DNA of 64,000 nucleotides from Pterobdella sp. o SKG-2022 (taxonomy: Eukaryota > Annelida > Clitellata > Hirudinida > Piscicolidae), in assembly GCA_964035795.1 (NCBI GenBank), contig OZ038325.1:80726-144725 (forward strand), read 5' to 3'. The translations under genes and the position numbers were made by a program. Shown piece by piece: positions 1-17,961 of this stretch. The notes beneath the pieces are model-generated. The model searched no databases, was not told where the DNA came from, and saw only the letters and a program-made list of their open reading frames with translations. How positions within the stretch are numbered: the stretch's first letter is position 1; every line of letters starts with the position of its first letter.

Positions 1-45
1 GGCAAAGAATGAAGAAAACAAAAAGTGGTCAGTTGATGGTGGGAG

Positions 46-690
46 TGATGTGGTGTGGTGGAGGGGGATGTGGTGAGTAGTGTGGTGGAGGAGGATGTGG
101 TGAGTAGTGTGGTGGAGGGGGATGTGGTGAGTGATGTGGTGGAGGGGGATGTGGTGAGTAGTGTGGTGGAGGGGGATGTGGTGAGTGGTGTGGTGAGTAG
201 TGTGGTGGAGGGGCATGTGGTGAGTAGTGTGGTGGAGGGGGATGTGGTGAGTAGTGTGGTGGAGGGGGATGTGGTGAGTAGTGTGGTGGAGGGGGATGTG
301 GTGAGTAGTGTGGTGGAGGGGGATGTGGTGAGTAGTGTGGTGGAGGGGGATGTGGTGTGGTGGAGAGGGATGTGGTGAGTAGTGTGGTGGAGGGGGATGT
401 GGTGAGTGATGTGGTGGAGGGGGATGTGGTGAGTAGTGTGGTGGAGGGGGATGTGGTGAGTGGTGTGGTGAGTAGTGTGGTGGAGGGGCATGTGGTGAGT
501 AGTGTGGTGGAGGGGGATGTGGTGAGTAGTGTGGTGGAGGGGGATGTGGTGTGGTGGAGGGGGATGTGGTGTGGTGGAGGGGGATGTGGTGTGGTGGAGG
601 GGGATGTGGTGTGGTGGAGGGGGATGTGGTGTGGTGGAGGGGGATGTGGTGTGGTGGAGGGGGATGTGGTGTGGTGGAGGGGGATGTGGG
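46..690. repeat. 27-bp GT-rich minisatellite
   Basis: Tandem units of about 27 bp (gtggtggagggggatgtg followed by gtgagtagt) run to about 545. From there the array switches to an 18-bp short form that lacks the gtgagtagt part. The G-rich strand is the plus strand. Long reading frames here are low-complexity artefacts of the 27- and 18-bp periods, which are multiples of three. Confidence 0.95.
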
Positions 691-970
691 CATGATTAAG
701 TTTGATTACTACATATTTTAATTTTAATGCTCTAAATGACCTCTAAATAAGAATATTTAATGACCTCAAATCTAACAAATGATTGGCTGGCGTATTCATG
801 TTATTTAAATCCTCTTTTGCGATAGGAGCACTTCTCTTGATTGGCAGCCCATTTTCAATACTGATTGGTTTACAAACCTTCTGAATAAATTACTGCATGC
901 AGTTTAGAAAAAGAAAGTGATGATTGTTATTCCATTCAAGTTATTTTTAGTGGATAGATTTTTATACTTC
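691..970. other. AT-rich spacer, nothing recognised
   Basis: Unique AT-rich sequence between the minisatellite and the first (ATCC)n array. No coding exon, RNA gene or element was recognised on either strand. Confidence 0.6.
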
Positions 971-971
971 A

Positions 972-1248
972 TCTATCCATCCATCCATCCATCCATCCAC
1001 CCATTCATCCACCCATTCATCCACCCATCCATCCACCCATCATCCACCCATCCATCCATCATCCATCATCCACCCATCCATCAATCTCTTTTCACCCATC
1101 CATCCATCATCCACCCATCTATTTATCCATCGTTTAAACATCCATCTATCCATCCATCCACCCACCCATCCATCCATCCACCCACCCATCCATCCATCCA
1201 CCCACCCATCCATCCATCCATCCATCCATCCATCTATTCATCCATCCA
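972..1248. repeat. (ATCC)n microsatellite
   Basis: Imperfect tetranucleotide array (atcc, with occasional caccc and attc variants). The apparent Ser-Ile-His-Pro protein it encodes is a translation of the repeat, not a gene. Confidence 0.97.
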
Positions 1249-1255
1249 TTTTTTT

Positions 1256-1555
1256 GATATTTTTTAAAGGATAATATTCGTTTAATCTTTTAGAGATTTT
1301 TCATCCAAGTAAGGCCAGCTTTTATTACCCCCAAAAAACTATAAAGTGTTTATCTTTGTAATTGTTGTTGTTGCATAAGATGGAATTGAAGTTTAAAATG
1401 TTAAAATGTAATAAATTATCGAATTTTGAAATAAATTGCGAAATTATTTTAAATAATATTTTGACATTTTAAACTGAATTATGTAGTTTTTAAGTATAAA
1501 AATCGACTATTCGAGCCGCCATTGTAACTTCGACAAGCCACCTTGGTGCCAAAAA
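1256..1555. other. AT-rich spacer, nothing recognised
   Basis: AT-rich, no open frame with coding character, no repeat. Confidence 0.55.
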
Positions 1556-1556
1556 A

Positions 1557-1637
1557 TCCATCTATCCATCCATCTACCCATCTATCCATCCACTCATCCA
1601 TCCATCCATCCATCAAAGCCTTCTCCCCCCCCCCCCC
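1557..1637. repeat. (ATCC)n followed by poly-C tract
   Basis: A short tetranucleotide array at 1557-1614 is followed by an uninterrupted run of C at about 1625-1637. Confidence 0.9.
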
Positions 1638-1639
1638 TC

Positions 1640-2040
1640 TAGTTTCCATTATTCAGTTGGTTTTTCTGGCAAACATGGATGCATGAATCTATTTCATGTA
1701 ATTACATGTTTCATGAATAATAATCCTTCTAAATAAATATTCATAGGGAACCACAAGACAAAAGATGCACACACGTCATAAACGTCTCATTACGTATGAC
1801 AATGATATGCACATACTAATGAGCTTTCAAAACTACTACCATCACCCCCTTGTAACTCACTTGATTATGTGCTTCTTGCCATGTTGGCTGGAAAAGAAAT
1901 TGAGTTGAGATATTTCTGAGGGTCTGCATCAGTATCATAAAAATCATTACAATTCCCTTTATCTTCATCCTCCTCAGATGCCCTTAGGCTCTTAAAAGCA
2001 CATCCGTGCTGTTGAATTAGAACTTAACTTTTAATTCTTT
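1640..2040. other. unique spacer, nothing recognised
   Basis: No gene, RNA or mobile element recognised in this stretch between two tetranucleotide arrays. Confidence 0.5.
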
Positions 2041-2044
2041 CGAT

Positions 2045-2543
2045 GAAGTCGATGAATGGTGGGTGGATGGATGGGTGAGTGGATGGAAGGATGGATGGGT
2101 AGTGGGGGGATGGTGGGCGGATGAATGAGTGGGAAGAAGAATGGATGGGTGGTGGGTGAATGGGTGGGTGGATGGATGGATAGGTGGTAGGTAGATGGAT
2201 GGGTGATGGGTGGATGGATAGGTGTGTGGGTGGAAGGATAGATGGGTGTTGGGCGCATGGATGAATGGGTGGATGGATGGATGAATAGATAGATGGATGG
2301 GTGGGTAGGTAGGTGGACGGATGGATAGATGGATGGGTGGGTAGGTTAATGGATAGATGGGTGGGTAGGTGGATGGATAGATGGGTGGGTAGGTGGATGG
2401 ATAAATGGGTGAGTAGGTGGATGGATAGATGGGTGGGTAGGTGGATGGATAGATGGGTGGGTAGGTGGATGGATAGATGGGTGGGTAGGTGGATGGATAG
2501 ATGGGTGGGTAGGTGGATGGATAGATGGGTGGGTAGGTGGATG
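2045..2543. repeat. (GGAT)n microsatellite, polarity opposite to its neighbours
   Basis: Imperfect ggat/gggt array; its regular 24-bp higher period (gtggatggatagatgggtgg and variants) is clearest at 2310-2540. It is the reverse complement of the (ATCC)n arrays on both sides. Confidence 0.96.
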
Positions 2544-2637
2544 ACAGACAAATGAATCGATGAAACAATGTTTTGTGCACCTGCCTCTGAAACTTCAACG
2601 CTTATTTCCACTCTTCCTTTACATTTTTTTTTATTTA

Positions 2638-2683
2638 CCATCATCATCATCATCAGCATCATCATCATCATCATCATCATAAC
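2638..2683. repeat. (ATC)n microsatellite
   Basis: Trinucleotide run (tcatcatcatcatc) between two oppositely oriented tetranucleotide arrays. Confidence 0.9.
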
Positions 2684-2746
2684 ATTAATTAGCAAAAATA
2701 TGCTTGGACCAGCGGAGTCAAATTGTGCGCATATCATTATAATATC

Positions 2747-3065
2747 ATCTATCCATCCATCCATCCATCCATCCATCCATCCATCCATCCATCCATCCAT
2801 CCATCAATTCATTCATCCATCCATCCACTTAATCTTCCATCCATCTATCCCTCCACCCATCCATCCATCAATTCATTCATCTACTTGCTCTTCCATCCAT
2901 CCATCTATCCATTCATTCAACCATCTACTCATCCATCCATCCATTCATACATCTACCCATCCAACCATCCATCCATCAATTCATTCATTCATTCATCCAC
3001 TCGATCTTTCATCTATCTTCCCATCCATCCATCCATCAGTCTACCCATCCATCCATCCACAATCT
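2747..3065. repeat. (ATCC)n microsatellite
   Basis: Pure at 2747-2805, then degenerating with attc and tactc variants. Confidence 0.97.
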
Positions 3066-3309
3066 CAATATATTCTTTCACTCTTGCACGTGAACGGATT
3101 AATTAGCATAAATAATCGAACCATCACGCCCATAAAAAGAAATACATAAATGCACATGCACACACACTCTACAAACTCACACACACGCACATACATAAAC
3201 ACACATCCTGGAAGCTAATTTACAAGCACACACAAATACACGCACAAGCACAAACTCCCACACTAATGCATACCCAAAATGTACTGAACATCCTTTGACG
3301 ATGAAAATG

Positions 3310-3757
3310 AAGATGATGCGGATAAATGAGAGATGTATGGATGGGTAGATGGATGGATGGTTAGATGGATCGATGAGTAGATGGATCGATGGGTAGATGG
3401 ATTGATGGGTAGATGGATGGATGGGTAGATGGATGGATGGGTAGATGGATGGATGGGTAGATGGATGGATGGGTAGATGGATCGATGGGTAGATGGATTG
3501 ATGGGTAGATGGATGGATGGGTAGATGGATGGATGGGTAGATGGATGGATGGGTAGATGGATGGATGAGTAGATAGATGGATGGATGGGTAGATGGATGG
3601 ATGGGTAGATGGATGGATGAGTAGATGGATGGATAGATAGATGGATGGATGGATGGGTAGATGGATTGATAGGTAAATGGATGGATGGGTAGATGGATTG
3701 ATGGGTAGATGGATTGATGGGTAGATGGATGGATAAATGGGTAAATGGATAAACGAA
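3310..3757. repeat. (GGAT)n microsatellite with GGGTAGAT variants
   Basis: Imperfect array dominated by a 16-bp higher unit gggtagatggatggat. Opposite polarity to the array at 2747-3065. Confidence 0.96.
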
Positions 3758-3885
3758 TGATGGGTTTTAGATGGATTTTTAAATATAGAAACATTCATAG
3801 AATGCAGGAATCTTGATGTTGCTGAATGAGTTGTTGTTGCCGGTGTGCTCAAGTATAACATACAATCCATATCCATCAAATGAAC

Positions 3886-4063
3886 ACGTTTTATCCAACA
3901 AATAATCTTTATCCAACAATTAATCTTTATCCAACAAGTAATCTTTATCCAACAAGTGATCTTTATCCAACAAGTAATCTTTACCCAACAAGTAATCTTT
4001 ATCCAACAATTAATTTTTTTCAACAAATAGTTTTTTTCAACAAATAGTTTTATTCAACAATCC
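3886..4063. repeat. 18-bp minisatellite
   Basis: About nine to ten units of taatctttatccaacaag, degenerating to the right into caacaaatagttttttt forms. Confidence 0.92.
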
Positions 4064-4145
4064 CAATCAAATACGGCCAAAAAGCATCATAAACTGCAAA
4101 AAAACAACAGAATCGGTTTTCTCCCTTCATCACTTGATTTTTTTT

Positions 4146-11683
<7,538 letters not shown>

Positions 11684-11699
11684 AATACACAGACAAACA

Positions 11700-12067
11700 A
11701 ATACACACACACTTCTTGTGCATGCATCCACCGTAAGGCAGGTGCACTAAAATGCAGAAAGTATTTGGTGTGGTGTTCTTCTTTTGACTTGCCAGTGATC
11801 AGCTAGGCGATGTTTCTTTTTTGTAGAATTTTCACTTTTAACCGCTTAACCGCCATTTTTGTTTATATCGAATTTGCGAATTAAAACTTGGTTTTTTCGA
11901 AATTTTATTTTTTATTATGTTTGAAATATTTATTTAACTAATTGGAATTTTTTGAGTTAGTCCGGTATTATAAGTTTGACTTTTTATTTATCCGAAATGA
12001 GATTTTTCGAAATAAATTAGTACAACTTCAAAATTGTGAACACTTTTTATCCGTACTTACGCGCACT

Positions 12068-12099
<32 letters not shown>
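11700..12099 (+). mobile_element. short (CA)n-bounded dispersed element, copy A
   Basis: Same family and order as the sequence at 62117-62660. Shared stretches include taaggcaggtgcactaaa, tggtgtggtgttctt, gacttgccagtgatcagcta, ttcacttttaaccgct and gagatttttcgaaataaatt. A short CA tract precedes it (11701-11712) and a longer one follows it (12061-12099). No coding sequence is seen. Non-autonomous status is inferred from length. Confidence 0.75.
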
Positions 12100-12312
12100 C
12101 TTCTTCTACTGCGTTTGTCCACCGTCAGGCAGAGAATGTTTTCTTATTGTGGAACTTTTCTTCTGGTGATTGGGCAGGCCTTGACGTTTGTAGTGTCGTC
12201 CGCAATGTTGGCATGCAATGGTCAGGTTTGCCTGTGTAGAATGTTTCTGTCCAACATGGTTCGTGAGTCCTGCTTTGTTTGCTGATATTTTGTTGCATCC
12301 AGGAGACGAGCA
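12100..12312 (+). mobile_element. short (CA)n-bounded dispersed element, copy D
   Basis: Starts right after a CA tract with cttcttctactgcgtttgtc then caccgtcaggcag, the same beginning as the copy at 25719. It is a subfamily of the elements at 11700 and 62117. Confidence 0.65.
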
Positions 12313-12358
12313 AAGCAGTTCACCATTTGATACGATATAATTGTTGTTTTTATCAACA

Positions 12359-13466
12359 TCACTTGAGTTTTGTTCTCTTACATGATCTCTTTTTACTTTC
12401 TGCTTGTTCTTCTTTAAGGTTCAGATCCAAAGTACGATTAACTATACATTTTCTCCATTCATTTCTAACCTTCGCTTTGCACCGCCAATCATCAACCATA
12501 TTAATATCTTTTAAATCATTACTCACCACTTCAACCCACCTTTGGTTCTGGCCCCCTTGACACCTTTTACCACCACTTATTCTGCTAACCAGCAACTTTT
12601 TTGGAACCCGTTCTTCACACATTTTTTCAACATGACCTAACCATCGCAGTCTTCTCTGTTGTAAGATGCAGTCGACTCTTTCCATTTCGGCCGTATCCCT
12701 TATCTTCGTGCATTTTATTTTATCTTTTAGAGTGAAACCACAAATAGTTCGCACACATTTATTGATGAAGATTTGGAGTCGTTGTACTTGGTGTGAAAGA
12801 GGTGCACATGACTCGCTTCCGTAAAAGAGAACTGGCAAAACGGTTGCTTTAAGGAGCCTCATCTTGGTCTTCCTGTTTATTTTATCTTGACGCCAAACGA
12901 GTTTGTACATACTTCTGAAAGCTATTTAAGCTTTGTTGATTTGCACATCAATCTTTTCCTCCAGAGAGCAGTTGTTTCAAAGTCAGCTTCTGGAGATATA
13001 GTCATTATTTTTGATTTTTGGGTATTAATTTTTAATCCGAAATGGCTTAACTCTTCATTGATGGACACTTTTAATACACTCTTATTACTATTCATCAATA
13101 CTGCATCATCAGCATTAGAATTGGAATCCTTTCCTCCTTATCAAACTTGTGGCGACTATTACAAACCAGGGGAGCCTTGAGGTTTTATTTAAATTCAACT
13201 CCAGAATTGTAAGCCTCTTTTAACTCATTACGCAGAATTATATCCTTACCTTTTTGGTTACTAACCAATTTAGTTTCAGGACCCGAATAAACAATTAGTG
13301 CATCTTCAACCTCTAAAGAACCACACCCACACCATTGAACTTCTGAAACTGCCGATATTTCCTCCATTTTCATTGTGACTATCACATTCAGCAGCGGCAT
13401 ACTAAACTTCGCAGAGTTTCCTAAAGTTTTGACGTTCCAAGCACCAATGTCCAACTTTAAAACCAT
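12359..13466 (-). mobile_element. internally deleted LINE (endonuclease start joined to RT end)
   Basis: Reading on the minus strand, 13466-13185 encodes the beginning of an APE-type endonuclease (LDIGAWNVKTL). Translation then reaches a reverse-transcriptase motif C, NADDAVLM, followed by FGLKINTQKSKIM, at about 13120-12980. Downstream (12910-12359) come the RT thumb/C-terminal features LLKATVLPVLFYGSE and RRLRWLGHVEKM, ending near 12359. RT motifs A and B and most of the endonuclease are absent, so an internal part is deleted. In-frame stops also occur, so it is dead. Confidence 0.85.
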
Positions 13467-13800
13467 TCTTAAAAAACCAAGGATAAAGATGTGTGTTGCA
13501 AACTAATCTGACAGGTTATCAGCTTTGTAAAAGTCTTAAAAAAATTTTTCACAGCTTTTTTCAGTAGATTTGAGTTGGATCGTTGAAATAGTTTGTCATT
13601 TGTGACCATCGCACAACTTCGTTCAAAAAAAGTTCCACTTTTCTTCTACTGCGCGCATGAACGTTCAAATTCCAAAATGCTTCGAAAATTACTTTTTCTT
13701 CAGACAACCAAAAAATTTCAAGTATATATTGAATTTAAATTATGAATTTTACACAAAAATCAATCTTTTCCAAACTTTTATTTATCCTTTAGTCTCTTTC
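13467..13800. other. spacer before assembly gap, nothing recognised
   Basis: AT-rich, no exon recognised. Remaining exons of the glycosyltransferase gene could have been expected here but are not seen. Confidence 0.5.
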
Positions 13801-14000
13801 NNNNNNNNNNNNNNNNNNNNNNNNNNNNNNNNNNNNNNNNNNNNNNNNNNNNNNNNNNNNNNNNNNNNNNNNNNNNNNNNNNNNNNNNNNNNNNNNNNNN
13901 NNNNNNNNNNNNNNNNNNNNNNNNNNNNNNNNNNNNNNNNNNNNNNNNNNNNNNNNNNNNNNNNNNNNNNNNNNNNNNNNNNNNNNNNNNNNNNNNNNNN
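13801..14000. other. assembly gap (200 N)
   Basis: Exactly 200 unknown bases, a typical scaffold spacer. Its true length is unknown. It interrupts the glycosyltransferase-like gene on the minus strand. Confidence 0.99.
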
Positions 14001-14032
14001 CACACATTCACACACATGGACGAGTGACAGAC

Positions 14033-15197
14033 CATGACAGCAGCATAATCCCTCTTGGTGAGAAGAGAGTCAATATCTCTTATGATGAAGTTGTCTACTG
14101 AGAGGTCGTCTGCTACCAAGAAGCTGTTAAGGTGGGTGGGTGCAAGAGTGGGAGTGGTGGATAGAAAAGTGGAAATGAAAAATTACAGATTGATTTAAAG
14201 TTTCTCATAATATTTCCAAATGAAGAATGGGATGTGAGTAGTTCAAAAAGAAATTGAAATGCACCGCCACATCATGGGAGGCACCTGTTCAGAGGTGTCT
14301 ACATACTGCAAATCAACTGACATGCTCTCTAACAATTCCAGTGTGCTCGAAGCCACTCTATGTAGCTCTACATACATTCTCAACTTCCAGCCTGGAAACA
14401 CTTCTTTCACCAACTTGGCATTTTTCACTGCCCCCAATATGTACCTAGGTGTTTGAGGTGATCAGTTATTTTTGATTAAATGATTGAATACTGTGGTATT
14501 ACTTAGGATCACTACCATACAAAGACATAGAAATGACATTGTTGGATTGAGTTTCAAGAACGGATTTTTTGTCGAGAGGGTTCAAATCTCCAAATAATAT
14601 TTGCTTGTCTGTTAGATTCAAGACATCCTCTAGCATACGATGGTCCTTGATGCTTGCTTTCATGCGTGCAATAATGCTGTAAGTTGGTAGGGTGAGGTTT
14701 GTCCTTCTTGGTGGATTTTTGGGATCAAATTTTGAATCAGCAGCAAACTTCAACAAGAACTTCAGTGATGTTTCATTTAAAGAATATCTTGTTTTTTTGA
14801 TTATTTGTGTATTAAGCTGTTCTTGAGATCTTTGAAATTTTTTTGTAAAATGGGGAGAGATGTTTTGAGATGTAATGACTTGTGAAGTGACAACACGTTG
14901 AGTGGTGGTTTTTGAGGGCATGACTTCTAGAGTGGTGATGTTGAAAGCATTAGCACTTAAATCTATGTTTGAAGTCATTTTTTTTTCATTCTGAGTTATT
15001 TTTAAACGATATAATTCATTGAATAGAAGTTTTTTTCTATGTTTTTTTTCATGCAATACAGTGTTCATTTCATTGAGAGGATTTTTGAAAAAAACCATTT
15101 GGCATATGAAAACATAAAGCGCAAAAAAAATGAAAAAAATTAAAACGTTTTTGTTCCTTATCAAATTTTGACCTTCAGTTTTGTTTCTTTTCGACAT
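14033..15197 (-). CDS. type II membrane glycosyltransferase-like protein, 5' exons
   Basis: Three exons fit in phase: 15197-14503, 14444-14265 and 14123-14033, then the gene runs into the assembly gap. The start ATG (MSKRNKTEG) is followed by one transmembrane segment at residues 19-36 (VLIFFIFFALYVFICQMVFF) with a basic N side, so a type II Golgi-like topology is expected. A long Ser/Thr-rich stem follows. The catalytic region starts with MSLYGSDPK, continues YILGAVKNAKLVKEVFPGWK (nucleotide-sugar domain start) and WRFLVADD-SVDNFIIRDIDS, the last resembling a DxD-like RDxD metal site. These motifs recall an uncharacterised conserved glycosyltransferase-like family with GALxNA and FIxRDxDSRLS signatures. 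The acceptor is unknown, and the last part is missing from the window. Confidence 0.75.
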
Positions 15198-15790
15198 GAT
15201 TATGCACCAAAAAATACAAACAGTAAGAAGAAGAAAAATTCAATTTACAATGTTTCCATATTATGTTGTTATATACAAACTCAAACTTTGACCAATTTTT
15301 TAATGAAGTTGTGTTAAATTTATTTTAACTACAAAAACCTATCTTTGAGTTTTGGAAGTTATCAATTTGAAAAGGTAAGTTTAAAAACAAATTTAAGTAA
15401 AAAATGCCATTATTTCTTTGCTATGTTTCTATATTTTTTTCTTCCCAAACAGTGATAAATTATTTGATGTATTTTAAAAAAAACGTTGATTTTTTTTTAA
15501 ATTTTATATTTGTAAATTTTATTCTGATGCATTTTAGTTTAAATTTGTTGTTTTATAGAGAGGAGTGCTTCAAAATTGTCACTGAGACCCCGGTTAGAAT
15601 CGACTGAGGGCCACATAAAACGTTAACAGTATTTCAAAATTACAAACAAATTGCAAGCATTTCAAAGTAAAATTCTCTTTCATGGGAGCAAAATAGTTGT
15701 TAATTATGTCATAAGCACTCATTTAATGCTAAGAAAAACTTGGAAACAATCCCTGATCTGAGAGTCTTTTGAACCCTTGGCTCTATTAAA
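15198..15790. other. AT-rich 5' flank, nothing recognised
   Basis: Upstream of the minus-strand glycosyltransferase start, very AT-rich with poly-T runs. It probably holds that gene's promoter, but no specific element is clear. Confidence 0.5.
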
Positions 15791-15794
15791 CTCA

Positions 15795-15907
15795 CTTGTG
15801 CCTTTATCCACCAAATACACCAAACTGAAAAAAGTGCACTTTATCTAAAGATCTGGTGTGGTGTTCTTTTTGTGCTTGCCAGGCATCAGCTAAAAAAATT
15901 AAGCTAT
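15795..15907 (+). mobile_element. (CA)n-linked dispersed element, copy C (fragment)
   Basis: Contains tttatccacc, gatctggtgtggtgttcttt and gcttgccaggcatcagcta in the same order as the copies at 11700 and 62117. Here a (CA)n array follows the fragment directly at 15912. Confidence 0.65.
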
Positions 15908-16070
<163 letters not shown>

Positions 16071-16079
16071 CTTGAACTT

Positions 16080-17600
16080 TGAACTGCTTGCACACACATA
16101 TAAGACCTCATGACCAATTAAATTGACAGTTTGGAGTTTAAGAAGTTTGCAATGAATATTGCAACATGAAACATAAAAAAATACTCAAAATAATTTTATT
16201 AAAGCACATAAGCTTATTCATTTTGTTCCATTCTATTAAATTAAGGTTCAACTAATAACTACACCAATCTTAAAAGTAGACTTCAAGAAGAAAGAAGGCG
16301 GAGCAAAAAGTGAGCTAACTTCAGCTGTATGACACAATGCTTCGTACCTAGTCGAAGCTGAATCATACATCTGATGTTGTGCCCACTCACTCTACATTCT
16401 CTTCATCATCATTCTCACTATCATCATCATCCTCTTCTAGATCATCTTTTCCATTACCATCCTCATTCTCTTCACCACCATCATCCTCATCATCATCTTC
16501 ATCATAGAAGTTTCCCTTTTAATAGCCGTTATCTCGTTTAACTGAGGTGAAATATCTTGGGTGGAAGTTTTGATAATTATAATTTCTATTTTTATTTTAT
16601 TTCACCACTTTTAAGCGCTTTCACCTGGTGCGCACGTAGCAGTCGCAGAATGTTTAGCTGACAAAAAATCCAGAAATACCAAACTATTTCCACTGGGTCA
16701 TTGAACATCGGTGTGTTCTGACTACAATCAACAAAATTTAAGAAAAAAAAACAAATTAAATCTCAAATACAGCAATCCATCTAAGACCTTTTAATAATGA
16801 TGAATTCCATCAATTATTCTTAATTCTACTTTGCAACACTTCAAGGTACGCACAAGTAGCGAGACACACTAAAACACACACGTCCATAAAGCCACATGAG
16901 TGAATGGAAGACACACAAAAACACCCGGAATCACGCACAGATAAACAAACATTGGGAACTCTTGACTTTTGGAACTATTTTGGTCTACAAATTGATATTC
17001 TTGTGCCGAGAAAACATCATTATTTATTTAATTTTTTACATACTTTTAATTATTTAAAATGTTTCGATTGAAATTGCTTCAATAAAAAAGCATTCAACTT
17101 TTAAAATTTTTCTGAGTAGAGTAGAAATAAAATGAAAACAGAAGAAAAGGAAAATAGCTTCTGATTCGAAAGAAAGTTTCAAAAAGAAATGATAAAGAAA
17201 GAAAAAATGATTTAGAGTGAAAAAATTGAATAAATAAAATGAATAAGGTGGATACATAATTTATTTGAAAAGGCTTGTGATAAGACATAGAAAGGGTTAA
17301 CTAGTATAAAATTTTATGAAGCATATAAAAGAATTTTGAGCATTAAATTTATGAAAATTTATAGAACCTCAAATTTTTTATTTAAATTATTTTAAAATGA
17401 AGCAAACTTTTATAGATTGACCAGCCCTAGATGTTTGGAACTAAATGTTAACTTTTACGTAAACTTTCAAGACACGTATTAAAACAACAAATTTTTTTTA
17501 AAACAGCGAACAAGTGAAAAACTTTATTTTGCAATTTTTATATAGTTTAAAACACAAATGAATAAAATTTAATTCTCCATTAGAACTGCAAAAGATAAAA
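16080..17600. other. AT-rich intergenic region
   Basis: No confident gene. At 16390-16510 a (TCATC)-rich stretch reads on the minus strand as an acidic Asp/Glu tail, but an in-frame stop precedes it and no exon can be attached. The last 100 bases before 17602 presumably hold the NUPR1 promoter; no clear TATA box is seen. Confidence 0.5.
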
Positions 17601-17601
17601 T

Positions 17602-17961
17602 ATGGCAGACGAGGATAAATATGAGCACTACAACTACGATGAAAATGTAGTGCACTGCAAAAGTGGAAAGGTGCTTTATTTTTTAAACTTTATCTAAAAT
17701 AATTGTATTTTAATTGATATTCAGGGAAAGACGAAGAAAGAAATGGAAACAAGCCACAAACAAGATGTTGGAGGTTGCTTCGCCACTCATCATTTTATTA
17801 TACACTTTTCAGAAATTTTCATCTCAAACTTCAATACACAATTAAAAATTCAAAATGACTGCTCAGGTCACACAAGGAAGGTAGCCACAAACATGATCAA
17901 CAGCCACCACAATGAAGCACACAAACCAGCAGCGAAGGAGAAGGCAGCCAAGAGTCCTTGA
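17602..17961 (+). CDS. NUPR1: NUPR1 (nuclear protein 1, p8) homologue
   Basis: Small basic, intrinsically disordered stress-response chromatin/transcription cofactor of the nucleus (family knowledge). Three exons, 17602-17670, 17725-17773 and 17867-17961, join in phase to a 70-residue protein, the usual NUPR length. The start MADEDKYEHYNYDEN matches the acidic, Tyr-rich NUPR N-terminus. The join of exons 1 and 2 gives SGKGKTKKEMETSHKQ, and exons 2 and 3 give VGGHTRKVATN, the family's G-x-T-K-R-E and GGHxRKxxTxx signatures including the bipartite basic nuclear-localisation region. The Lys/Ala tail (AAKEKAAKSP) follows. The second intron is 93 bp, a multiple of three, and has no stop, so unspliced RNA would still encode a longer protein. 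Confidence 0.88.

Noticed and set aside
55..695. Val/Gly/Glu repeat proteins
   Set aside because: Frames through the 27-bp/18-bp minisatellite, no start context, no non-repeat sequence.
917..3794. Ser-Ile-His-Pro and Met-Asp-Gly-Trp repeat proteins on both strands
   Set aside because: Translations of (ATCC)n arrays.
16385..16530. Minus-strand acidic tail (FYDEDDDEDDGGEENEDGNG) ending in a stop, like a prothymosin/ANP32 C-terminus
   Set aside because: An in-frame stop lies directly upstream and no exon with an acceptor could be attached; a degenerate (ATC)n tract explains it. Possible pseudogene, not listed.
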